Source: Gammaproteobacteria bacterium (GTDB lineage Bacteria > Pseudomonadota > Gammaproteobacteria > Pseudomonadales > Azotimanducaceae). Taken from it: a stretch of DNA of 7,867 nucleotides. A program made the translations under genes and the position numbers. The stretch lies in NCBI GenBank assembly GCA_009839405.1, contig VXPR01000106.1, positions 1,878 through 9,744 on the forward strand. The letters are read 5' to 3'. Shown piece by piece: positions 1 to 5,773 of the stretch. The notes beneath the pieces were generated by a model. That model saw nothing but the letters and a program-made list of their open reading frames with translations. It made no database searches and was not told the DNA's origin. The number at the start of each line of letters is the position of its first letter. Position 1 is the first letter of the stretch.

Positions 1-10
1 CCGGGCCGTT

Positions 11-35
11 GGGGGGGGGGGGGCACCCCCCCCCC
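11..35. repeat. G13/C10 homopolymer inverted repeat
   Basis: Thirteen G residues (11-23) are followed by CA and then ten C residues (26-35). The two runs are complementary, so either strand could fold into an almost pure G:C hairpin with a minimal loop. The G run alone could also contribute to a G-quadruplex. The tract lies in non-coding DNA beyond the rpoH end. Homopolymer lengths of this kind are prone to slippage in cells and to sequencing error, so the exact counts are uncertain. I assign no function. Confidence 0.6.
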
Positions 36-36
36 A

Positions 37-60
37 CGCGCCGCAAGGCGCGCCCGTTTT
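37..60 (+). terminator. Probable intrinsic terminator of a gene to the left
   Basis: A perfect 6-bp stem, CGCGCC (37-42) with GGCGCG (47-52), closes a GCAA tetraloop of the GNRA type. It is followed by CCCG and then four T residues (57-60). This is the shape of a rho-independent terminator read on the plus strand, so it would end a plus-strand gene lying outside the window. The T tract is short and offset by four bases, which weakens the call. The G/C hairpin at 11-35 directly precedes it. Confidence 0.45.
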
Positions 61-152
61 GCAAAGTGCTACCACGGCAGCGCTCTATAAGCGGCTCGGC
101 AGTCGCTACGCAACTGCTGGCCTACGGATTCGCCGGCGCTCGCCTTCGGTCG

Positions 153-173
153 GGGAGGGCGAGACGCCCTCCC
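153..173. repeat. Hairpin downstream of rpoH (terminator or dispersed repeat)
   Basis: A perfect 9-bp inverted repeat, GGGAGGGCG (153-161) with CGCCCTCCC (165-173), has a 3-base loop and begins 8 bases past the rpoH stop codon. On the minus strand, the direction of rpoH, no T tract follows. It could therefore be a weak or factor-assisted terminator, an mRNA 3'-end stabiliser, or one copy of a dispersed intergenic palindrome. The rest of 61-180 shows no gene I can support. Confidence 0.45.
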
Positions 174-180
174 TCCAGAA

Positions 181-1047
181 TCACGCGGCTATGGCCTCCG
201 CTTCCATGACCTTGCGGATCTTCTTCATGGCATTCTTTTCGAGTTGGCGGATGCGTTCGGCGGAGACGCCGTAGCGGTCGGCGAGGGATTGGAGGGTCTC
301 TTTGCCGTCGCTGAGCCAGCGGGCGCTCAGGATGTCGCGGCTGCGGTCGTCGAGTTGCTTCATGGCGTTGTGGAGCCCGGCGGCAGCGGCATTGCCGGCA
401 TCTTCCTCCGCCACCAGATCGGCAGGGTTGGAGGCGTCTTCCAGATAGTGCATCGGGGCGACGGGACCGTCATCGTCGTCGTCTCCCGCGTGGCCATCGA
501 AGGCGAGGTCGTGGGCGGAGAGACGACTCTCCATCTGCGTGACGACCGCGGGGTCGACCCCGAGATCGCTGGCGATGGCTTTGGTCTCGGCGGCGTTCAG
601 CCAGCCAAGCTTCTTCTTGCTGCCGCGCAGGTTGAAAAACAGCTTGCGCTGCGCCTTGGTGGTGGCGACCTTGACGATGCGCCAGTTGCGGAGGATGAAC
701 TCGTGCATCTCGGCGCGGATCCAGTGCACGGCGAAGGAGACGAGGCGAACGCCCACTTCCGGGTTGAAGCGCTTGACCGCCTTCATGAGGCCCACGTTGC
801 CTTCTTGGATCAGGTCGGCTTCCGGCAGGCCATAGCCGCGGTAGCCCCGCGCGAGGTGAACCACGAAGCGAAGGTGGCGCAGCACGAGTTCCCGGGCCGC
901 GAGCAGGTCTCCGTTCTGATAGAAGCGCTCCGCCAGCGACCGTTCCTCCTCCGGCGTCAGCACGGGGAAGGCATTGACGGTCTGGACATAGGCATCCAAG
1001 TCGCGCCCCGGCGAAAGGCTCTCTAGGGAGAGTACTTGTGCGCTCAT
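181..1047 (-). CDS. rpoH: RNA polymerase heat-shock sigma factor RpoH (sigma-32)
   Basis: RpoH is the alternative sigma factor that directs RNA polymerase to heat-shock promoters (chaperones and proteases). At 288 residues it is of normal family length. The core-binding region 2 includes DLIQEGNVGLMKAVKRF (78-94). The RpoH box QRKLFFNLR (133-141), diagnostic for sigma-32 as against RpoD or RpoS, is intact. Region 4 at the C-terminus (about 235-281) carries the helix-turn-helix TLQSLADRYGVSAERIRQLEKN. A short acidic run (about 189-193) lies in the linker between the middle and C-terminal regions. The ATG at 1047 is supported by GGAGGT (minus strand, 1053-1058) five bases upstream. The gene is last in line after ftsY-ftsE-ftsX, as in E. 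coli, but the 167-base gap and the CIRCE element at 1080-1106 suggest its own promoter and HrcA control. The product is secure. Confidence 0.97.
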   Translation of the reverse strand: MSAQVLSLESLSPGRDLDAYVQTVNAFPVLTPEEERSLAERFYQNGDLLAARELVLRHLRFVVHLARGYRGYGLPEADLIQEGNVGLMKAVKRFNPEVGVRLVSFAVHWIRAEMHEFILRNWRIVKVATTKAQRKLFFNLRGSKKKLGWLNAAETKAIASDLGVDPAVVTQMESRLSAHDLAFDGHAGDDDDDGPVAPMHYLEDASNPADLVAEEDAGNAAAAGLHNAMKQLDDRSRDILSARWLSDGKETLQSLADRYGVSAERIRQLEKNAMKKIRKVMEAEAIAA

Positions 1048-1079
1048 TTGCTACCTCCGGTAACACTTCATGGCAGAGT

Positions 1080-1106
1080 CTAGCACTCGACCCCGTTGAG
1101 TGCTAG
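1080..1106. promoter_or_regulatory. CIRCE element (HrcA operator) upstream of rpoH
   Basis: The inverted repeat CTAGCACTC (1080-1088), nine bases, then GAGTGCTAG (1098-1106), matches the CIRCE consensus TTAGCACTC-N9-GAGTGCTAA at 16 of 18 arm positions. Both mismatches are at the outermost base and keep the symmetry perfect. CIRCE is the operator of the heat-shock repressor HrcA, best known before groESL and hrcA-grpE-dnaK. Here it ends 32 bases before the rpoH ATG. A weak -10-like TAGACT (minus strand, 1077-1082) overlaps its inner edge and the other arm falls where a -35 box would lie, as expected if HrcA blocks the promoter. The element is seen directly; HrcA control of rpoH is inferred. 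Confidence 0.88.
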
Positions 1107-1123
1107 CAGCGCCCGTGCGCCCG

Positions 1124-1140
1124 CGCGCCCTTCGGGCGCG
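1124..1140. repeat. GC hairpin in the ftsX-rpoH gap
   Basis: A perfect 7-bp stem, CGCGCCC (1124-1130) with GGGCGCG (1134-1140), has the loop TTC. It lies between the CIRCE element and the longer inverted repeat at 1144-1169. No T tract follows on either strand, so it is not a classical terminator. With its neighbour it may limit read-through from ftsX into rpoH. Confidence 0.4.
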
Positions 1141-1143
1141 TTG

Positions 1144-1169
1144 GGAGTTTTCGCTGGCGCGAAAACTCC
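1144..1169. repeat. 11-bp perfect inverted repeat behind ftsX
   Basis: GGAGTTTTCGC (1144-1154) and GCGAAAACTCC (1159-1169) form an 11-bp perfect stem around a 4-base loop. It starts 45 bases beyond the ftsX stop in the direction of transcription. There is no T tract after it, although the arms themselves contain A4/T4. It may be a partial terminator separating ftsYEX from rpoH, a REP-like dispersed palindrome, or a protein-binding site. The window holds only one copy, so these cannot be told apart here. Confidence 0.45.
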
Positions 1170-1214
1170 TGCGCGATGCGCTGTTGGCCCTCGGGGGCAT
1201 GTGCGGTGGTTCCC

Positions 1215-2291
1215 TCAAGCAAGGATGTCCAAGTTCCGCAGTCTTTGCCGACAAGCGACCATCGAACCGATAACCCCAAGCAACGCGCCGACGCCCAAGA
1301 GCACCACTAGGAATGTGGCGTCGAAGCCGCGCAATTCAAGGTCTCCGCCGTAGGTAGCGAGCAGTCGCACCAACGGTTGCTCCACCGTGAACAGCGTCAG
1401 CGAAACGATCATCGCCGCGAACACCGCTCCACCAAGGCCGTAGAGGCAGCCGAGGTACAGGAAGGCGCGACGCATGAAGGGGTCGGTGCCGCCCACCAGC
1501 TTCAGCACCCGCAACTCGTCGAGCCTCGATTCCAGCGCCACGCGGACCGACGAGGAAGTCACCAACACGGCGCCCACCCCGAGCACCAAGGCGACGACCC
1601 AGCCCAGGCGTTGCACCAGTGCTGACAGCGAAGCCACACGTTCGAGCCAGGTCCTTTCGATCACCACGTCTTCCACGGCTTCTTCCTGCCGCAGCCCAGC
1701 GCTCAGGACCTCGGCGGTTTGTGCGCCGAGCGGCGGGTCGAAAGAGACGCGCAGGGTTGCCGGCAACGGATTGCCGCCGAGCAGTTCCACCGTACCGGCA
1801 AGGTCGCCATAGTCGCGAAACTCGGCGAGCGCTTCGTTCGCCGTGATCAACCGGACGTCTGCCACCCCTGCCTGCGCACGCAGCCGTTCCGCCAATGCCA
1901 GCGTCACGCCCGTTTCAGCCCCGGGCTCGAAATACACAGAGATGCCAGCCGACCCGCGCCATCCCTCCGCCACCCCGGCGAGGTTGGCTTGCAAGATGTA
2001 CAGACCAGCCGGAAGCCCCAAGGCGATACCCATGAGCAGCCACACGAGGAGCGTCGTGCCCACCGCGCCGGCCACGAAGGCAAGGCTTTCCCGCGCCTCA
2101 CGGAAGTGGTCGCGCAAGAACGTACCCAAGGGCCGTCGCTCGGACTCCCAAGGCAGCGCGGCCCCCTTGGGAGTGGACGGTGGCCGGCTATCCGGGACCG
2201 TGCCTTTCTGAGCGGCGCTTGCCTCCGACGATTGGTTGCCGGCAGCCGCCTCGTGCGCCGGCGGATTGGTCTCGGTGCGCGAGTCACCCAT
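1215..2291 (-). CDS. ftsX: Cell division protein FtsX (permease-like subunit of FtsEX)
   Basis: FtsX is the integral membrane partner of the ATPase FtsE. In other gammaproteobacteria FtsEX sits at the division septum, assists divisome assembly and controls periplasmic murein hydrolases through EnvC-type activators. The 358 residues show the family layout: a cytoplasmic N-terminus of about 70 residues, Pro/Ser/Ala-rich for the first 45; a first membrane segment at about 72-99; a periplasmic domain of about 130 residues; then three hydrophobic segments at about 229-246, 277-301 and 325-346. SRLDELRVLKLVGGTD (255-270) lies in the cytoplasmic loop typical of the FtsX permease domain. I chose the ATG at 2291 because it overlaps the ftsE stop by eight bases (ATGGGTGA), a coupling arrangement usual for this pair. 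The in-frame GTG at 2315 would add eight residues. The protein ends in RNLDILA followed by TGA. Confidence 0.95.
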   Translation of the reverse strand: MGDSRTETNPPAHEAAAGNQSSEASAAQKGTVPDSRPPSTPKGAALPWESERRPLGTFLRDHFREARESLAFVAGAVGTTLLVWLLMGIALGLPAGLYILQANLAGVAEGWRGSAGISVYFEPGAETGVTLALAERLRAQAGVADVRLITANEALAEFRDYGDLAGTVELLGGNPLPATLRVSFDPPLGAQTAEVLSAGLRQEEAVEDVVIERTWLERVASLSALVQRLGWVVALVLGVGAVLVTSSSVRVALESRLDELRVLKLVGGTDPFMRRAFLYLGCLYGLGGAVFAAMIVSLTLFTVEQPLVRLLATYGGDLELRGFDATFLVVLLGVGALLGVIGSMVACRQRLRNLDILA

Positions 2292-2976
2292 GGCTCGAGT
2301 CTCCCGCCGCACCATTGTCGCGGATCAGCGCGCCGTGGTCCAGCTCCACGATGCGTCCGCCGAAGGCATCGATCAGCGCGCGGTCGTGCGTGGCGATCAG
2401 CACGGTGGTGCCGACCTGATGAAACTGCCGGAAAAGGCCCATGATGCTCTGCGACAACTCCGGATCGAGATTGCCGGTGGGTTCGTCGGCAAGCAGAACC
2501 CGAGGACGATTCACTACGGCGCGGGCGATTCCCACCCGCTGCTGTTCGCCCACCGAGAGATAGCGCGGCGGCAGATTCACCTTGTCGAGAAGCTCGACGC
2601 TCGACAAGGCCGCTCGCACCCGTCGGGCGATGTCGCGTTCGCGCATTCCCACCACGCGCAAAGGCAGTGCCACGTTTTCGAACACGCTGCGGCGCGCGAG
2701 CAGGCGATGATCCTGGAACACCGCCCCCAAGTGCTGTCGGTACAGCGGCAAGCGGCGGCGGGGAAGCCGGACGACATCGACGCCGCCGACGAGAATGCGG
2801 CCTCGCGTTGGGACGTCGATGGCGAGCAGCAGCTTTAGGAAGGTGCTTTTGCCGGCTCCGGAATGTCCGGTGATGAATGCCATTGAGCCTTCGGCGAAGG
2901 ACACGGACACATCGTGCAGCCCTTCGGCGCCGTTGTCGAAGCGCCTTGAGACGTGCTCGAACTCGATGCTTCCCAA
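2284..2976 (-). CDS. ftsE: Cell division ATP-binding protein FtsE
   Basis: FtsE is the cytoplasmic ABC ATPase that powers the FtsEX complex at the septum. Its 230 residues are slightly longer than E. coli FtsE. Visible motifs are Walker A GHSGAGKST (37-45), the Q-loop VFQDHRLL (86-93), the signature LSVGEQQR (140-147), Walker B VLLADEP (160-166) followed by TGNLD, and the H-loop ATHD (195-198). The signature reads LSVGE where E. coli FtsE has LSGGE; the Val codon is GTG. The start is TTG at 2976, supported by GGAGGA (minus strand, 2982-2987) five bases upstream and by MGSIEFEHVS aligning with the family N-terminus. It begins 20 bases after the ftsY stop and overlaps ftsX by eight bases, so the three genes are almost certainly one transcript. 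The identity is secure; the TTG start is very likely. Confidence 0.95.
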   Translation of the reverse strand: MGSIEFEHVSRRFDNGAEGLHDVSVSFAEGSMAFITGHSGAGKSTFLKLLLAIDVPTRGRILVGGVDVVRLPRRRLPLYRQHLGAVFQDHRLLARRSVFENVALPLRVVGMRERDIARRVRAALSSVELLDKVNLPPRYLSVGEQQRVGIARAVVNRPRVLLADEPTGNLDPELSQSIMGLFRQFHQVGTTVLIATHDRALIDAFGGRIVELDHGALIRDNGAAGDSSHG

Positions 2977-2996
2977 CGACGTCCTCCGGCGTGGCG

Positions 2997-4094
2997 CTAG
3001 CGGCCTTCGCTGTTTGCTTCGGGGTGCCCCGACGCCTCGGCTGTTCCTTCCGCAGCCAGCAGCGCGTCGACGAACGGTTCCGGCTCGAACGGCTGCAAGT
3101 CGCCGGCGCCCTCGCCGATGCCGATGAACTTCACGGGCAGCGCGTGCTTGGCGGCGATGGCGAACAGCACGCCGGCCTTGGCGGTGCCGTCGAGCTTGGT
3201 CACCGCGAGGCCGGTGAGCCCCACGGCGCGGTCGAACTCCGCCACCTGCGAGAGGGCGTTCTGGCCGACACCGGCATCGAGCACGAGCAGCACTTCCTGT
3301 GGCGCGCCATCACCGAGACGTGCCGTCACCCGCTTGATCTTGGCGAGTTCCTCCATCAAGGCGGCCTTGGCCTGCAAGCGCCCGGCCGTGTCCGCCAGCA
3401 CCACGTCGATCCCTCGTGCCTTGGCCGCAGTCACGGCGTCGAAGATCACGGAAGCGGCATCGGCACCCTGACCCTGGGCAATCACGGGAACGTCCTCTCG
3501 CTCGCCCCACGCACCAAGCTGCTCTACCGCAGCGGCGCGGAAGGTGTCGCCGGCGGCGAGCAGCACGGAATGGCCGTCCCCCTTCAAGCGCTTCGCCAGC
3601 TTGCCGATGGAAGTGGTCTTGCCGGCGCCGTTCACGCCGACGACCAGCACTACGTAAGGGCGGTCGTCACCGATAGCGAACGGCGCCGCGACCGGACGGA
3701 GGATGTCCAGCAGCTCCGCTCGCAAGGCGCCGTGCAGCGCCCGCGTGTCGGCCAATTCCCGGCGCGATACACGACGCCCGAGGTTTTCCATGATTCGCGT
3801 TGTCGCCAGGGCGCCCACGTCGGCCATGAGAAGACTGGTTTCAAGTTCCTCGAGCACCTCCTCGTCGATGGCGCGCTCGCCGAGAATGAGGTCGCCGATG
3901 CCGTCGGCTAGCTGGCGGCGCGTGCGCGCGAGCGAGCCGGACAGGCGCGACCACAGGGAGTCTCTGGACTTTGCGACCTCCCCTTCGTCACGACGCGAGC
4001 GCTCCGGCGGCGCGGGGACTTGTGCCGCACGCTCTGCATCCGGGTCGCTTGGCTTGCGCTCGGTTCGTGCCTTTCTGAATCTCGCAAGTACCAT
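2997..4094 (-). CDS. ftsY: Signal recognition particle receptor FtsY
   Basis: FtsY is the SRP-family GTPase that receives Ffh-4.5S RNA-ribosome complexes at the inner membrane and hands nascent membrane proteins to the translocon. The 365 residues comprise a short charged N-terminal region (1-45), an N domain helical bundle (about 46-140) and the G domain. Visible are the P-loop GVNGAGKTT (153-161), DTFRAAA (183-189), DTAGRLQ (235-241), DAGVGQNAL (273-281), the guanine-specificity motif TKLDG (299-303) and the closing FIGIGEG (323-329). Usual forms are DAGTGQNAL and GTAKGG; here they are DAGVGQNAL and GTAKAG. The acidic A domain of E. coli FtsY is mostly absent. I placed the start at the ATG at 4094, with AGGGA (minus strand, 4099-4103) four bases upstream, because the open frame beyond it runs antisense through rsmD. 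The gene leads the ftsY-ftsE-ftsX operon. Confidence 0.95.
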   Translation of the reverse strand: MVLARFRKARTERKPSDPDAERAAQVPAPPERSRRDEGEVAKSRDSLWSRLSGSLARTRRQLADGIGDLILGERAIDEEVLEELETSLLMADVGALATTRIMENLGRRVSRRELADTRALHGALRAELLDILRPVAAPFAIGDDRPYVVLVVGVNGAGKTTSIGKLAKRLKGDGHSVLLAAGDTFRAAAVEQLGAWGEREDVPVIAQGQGADAASVIFDAVTAAKARGIDVVLADTAGRLQAKAALMEELAKIKRVTARLGDGAPQEVLLVLDAGVGQNALSQVAEFDRAVGLTGLAVTKLDGTAKAGVLFAIAAKHALPVKFIGIGEGAGDLQPFEPEPFVDALLAAEGTAEASGHPEANSEGR

Positions 4095-4199
4095 GGATTC
4101 CCTGTTGGATGCGTCTTGAGAATGCTGAATGGTCGTTGGATGCGCGCTTGGGGCGAGTGACCGCAGAGGCCAATCCGCTGTCCCTTGGATTGCCCGCTG
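4095..4199. promoter_or_regulatory. Divergent promoter region between ftsY and rsmD with a 10-bp direct repeat
   Basis: These 105 bases separate the divergent ftsY and rsmD starts, so promoters for both must lie here or just inside the genes. GTTGGATGCG occurs twice on the plus strand, at 4104-4113 and 4135-4144, 31 bases apart start to start, close to three helical turns. That spacing would suit a protein binding on one face of the DNA, but with ten bases and two copies chance is not excluded. I see no convincing -35/-10 pair. Confidence 0.35.
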
Positions 4200-4763
4200 A
4201 TGGCGAGCGCCAACCGCATCCGCATTATCGGCGGTAAATGGCGAGGGCGGAAGCTTGCCGTTGCACCGAGCCCGGGATTGCGCCCGACACCAGACCGCGC
4301 CCGCGAGACCCTGTTCAACTGGCTCGCGCCGCACATTGCGGGGGCGCGAGTGCTGGACCTCTTCGCCGGCACCGGTGCGCTCGGATTCGAAGCGCTCTCG
4401 CGCGGCGCCGCCCATGCCACGCTCGTGGAACGAGATGGCGCGGCGGTACGAATGCTGCGCCAGCATCAACGCATGCTGGAGGCCAACGCCAGCATCGCCC
4501 ATGCGGACGCCCGCGCATTCCTGCGCCAGCACTTCAAGCCTGAAGGGGACGCGCCGCGCTGGGACGTGATCTTCTTGGACCCACCGTTCGACTCGCCCTT
4601 GCTGGCCTTGACCCTCCAGGACATCGAGCGCTGCCTTGCCCCGAACTGCCTCATCTACGTCGAGACAGACACGGAGCTCTCCTTCCCCGACTACGCGACG
4701 CATCGAGCTTCCCGCGCCGGCAACGTGCACTACGGGCTGCTCACGCACAGCGGCTCAACGTAA
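4200..4763 (+). CDS. rsmD: 16S rRNA (guanine(966)-N2)-methyltransferase RsmD
   Basis: RsmD methylates the N2 amino group of G966 of 16S rRNA in assembled small subunits, using S-adenosylmethionine. The 187 residues follow the family from end to end: RIRIIGGKWRGRKL (6-19) and the RNA-contact segment GLRPTPDRARETLFNWL (26-42), then the SAM-binding motif LDLFAGTGALGFEALS (52-67), the acidic end of the second strand VERD (76-79), and the catalytic DPPF (127-130), the counterpart of N/DPPY/F in N-methyltransferases. I prefer the ATG at 4200; an in-frame TTG at 4185 would add five residues. Neither has a clear Shine-Dalgarno sequence, so the start is uncertain. The gene is divergent from ftsY, as in E. 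coli, and convergent with gluQ. The function is secure. Confidence 0.95.
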   Translation: MASANRIRIIGGKWRGRKLAVAPSPGLRPTPDRARETLFNWLAPHIAGARVLDLFAGTGALGFEALSRGAAHATLVERDGAAVRMLRQHQRMLEANASIAHADARAFLRQHFKPEGDAPRWDVIFLDPPFDSPLLALTLQDIERCLAPNCLIYVETDTELSFPDYATHRASRAGNVHYGLLTHSGST

Positions 4764-4789
4764 GCGCAAGCCCTTGGCCGGCCGAATCC

Positions 4790-4811
4790 GGGCGAGGGAC
4801 CAGCCTCGCCC
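4790..4811. terminator. Hairpin between convergent rsmD and gluQ (distal)
   Basis: GGGCGAGG (4790-4797) and CCTCGCCC (4804-4811) form a perfect 8-bp stem with a 6-base loop, 26 bases past the rsmD stop. It lacks a T tract on both strands. Its place between convergent genes suggests a role in ending transcription, perhaps from both sides, but a dispersed palindrome is equally possible. The hairpin behind rpoH at 153-173 has a related composition. Confidence 0.4.
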
Positions 4812-4821
4812 CTACGAGGAC

Positions 4822-4840
4822 GCGCCGTAGAAAACGGCGC
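4822..4840 (-). terminator. Hairpin behind gluQ
   Basis: GCGCCGT (4822-4828) and ACGGCGC (4834-4840) form a perfect 7-bp stem with a 5-base loop. Read on the minus strand it lies six bases beyond the gluQ stop codon. A run of T residues falls in the loop on that strand rather than after the stem, so it is not a textbook intrinsic terminator. Together with the hairpin at 4790-4811 it forms a two-stem structure at the end of the dksA-gluQ transcript. Confidence 0.4.
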
Positions 4841-4846
4841 TGGCTC

Positions 4847-5752
4847 CTAGCTCAAGGCGATGAAGCTGGCGAAGGCGTTTGTCGCTGGCACCTTGTAGAT
4901 GTTCCAGTTGGCGATGGCCCAAGCGAGAAGTTCGGGCACGTCTCCGGGCGGAGGCTCGAAGCCGAGCAGGTTCAAGGCACTCGTGAGGTTGTGTCGGGCA
5001 AAGCGGTTGTCCGGAGCGGTAGCGCCGGTGTGCTTTGACAGCTTGATGCCGCCAGCCTCGACGATGACGGGCAGGTGGGCGTAAGAGGGACGGCGCACTC
5101 CCAAGGCGTCCGCTATGTAGAGCTGTCGAGGCGTGTTCGGCAATAGGTCCGTGCCGCGCAGGATGTGGGTGATGCCCATCGCCTCGTCGTCCACGATCAC
5201 AGCGAGCGGATAGGCGACCATGTCGTCGCGTCGCCAGACGACGAAATCGCCGGACTCTACCGCGAGTTGTTCGGCGTGGTGGCCTTGGACTCGGTCGTCG
5301 AACTCGATCCGCCCATCGTTCACCCGGATGCGGATGCTGGTGGACTCTCCCATCGCCAAACCCAAGTGGCGACACGTTCCGGGGTAGATCCGAGCACCGC
5401 CGAGCACTCGCCGCGAGCAGCGGCAGGCAAAGCAAAGCGGCTGCAGTCGCGCCAGGGCCGCTCGGTAACGCTCCTCGTGGTCGCTTTGGCGGACGATCGC
5501 GCCGTCCCAGTGCAGATGGTGCGCATCAAGGGAGCGGACAATCGCCTCTTCGGCCTCTGGATCGACGCGAGGGGTGTCGATGTCATCGATCCGAAGGAGC
5601 CACCGACCGCCAGCGGCACGGGCGTCAAGCCAGGATGCGAGGGCGGTCAACAGCGAGCCGAAGTGCAGCGGCCCGGAGGGCGTTGGCGCGAAACGCCCAA
5701 CGTATCCCGATGCACCGGTTGGCACCGGCTTCCGGAAACTACCTCGCGTCAC
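4847..5752 (-). CDS. gluQ: Glutamyl-Q tRNA(Asp) synthetase GluQRS
   Basis: This is a shortened glutamyl-tRNA synthetase paralogue that lacks the anticodon-binding domain. The family activates glutamate without tRNA and attaches it to queuosine at position 34 of tRNA-Asp. The 301 residues begin with GRFAPTPSGPLHFGSLL (19-35), which contains the HIGH-type motif. The sequence reads FACRCSRRV, with Cys110 and Cys112, followed by Tyr123 and Cys127, matching the zinc site of the family. KLSK (237-240) is the KMSKS counterpart, followed by HTGA. The start is GTG at 5752. An AGGAGG overlapping the dksA stop lies about 17 bases upstream, longer than usual, so translation may be coupled to dksA or may begin at a later codon. 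The gap after dksA is 21 bases; dksA-gluQ is a conserved pair in gammaproteobacteria. Confidence 0.95.
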   Translation of the reverse strand: MTRGSFRKPVPTGASGYVGRFAPTPSGPLHFGSLLTALASWLDARAAGGRWLLRIDDIDTPRVDPEAEEAIVRSLDAHHLHWDGAIVRQSDHEERYRAALARLQPLCFACRCSRRVLGGARIYPGTCRHLGLAMGESTSIRIRVNDGRIEFDDRVQGHHAEQLAVESGDFVVWRRDDMVAYPLAVIVDDEAMGITHILRGTDLLPNTPRQLYIADALGVRRPSYAHLPVIVEAGGIKLSKHTGATAPDNRFARHNLTSALNLLGFEPPPGDVPELLAWAIANWNIYKVPATNAFASFIALS

Positions 5753-5773
5753 GATCGTGGGTTGGGCAGCCTC

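Noticed and set aside
244..1026. Plus-strand open frame antisense to rpoH
   Set aside because: High GC keeps antisense frames open. Its product has no recognisable motif and no ribosome binding site, and it lies entirely within rpoH.
2877..3911. Plus-strand open frame of 344 residues over ftsE and ftsY
   Set aside because: It is antisense to the conserved FtsY GTPase domain and has no family features of its own.
4095..4748. Upstream in-frame extension of ftsY to 583 residues
   Set aside because: The added part runs antisense through rsmD, has no resemblance to FtsY, and the ATG at 4094 has a ribosome binding site and a normal FtsY N-terminus.
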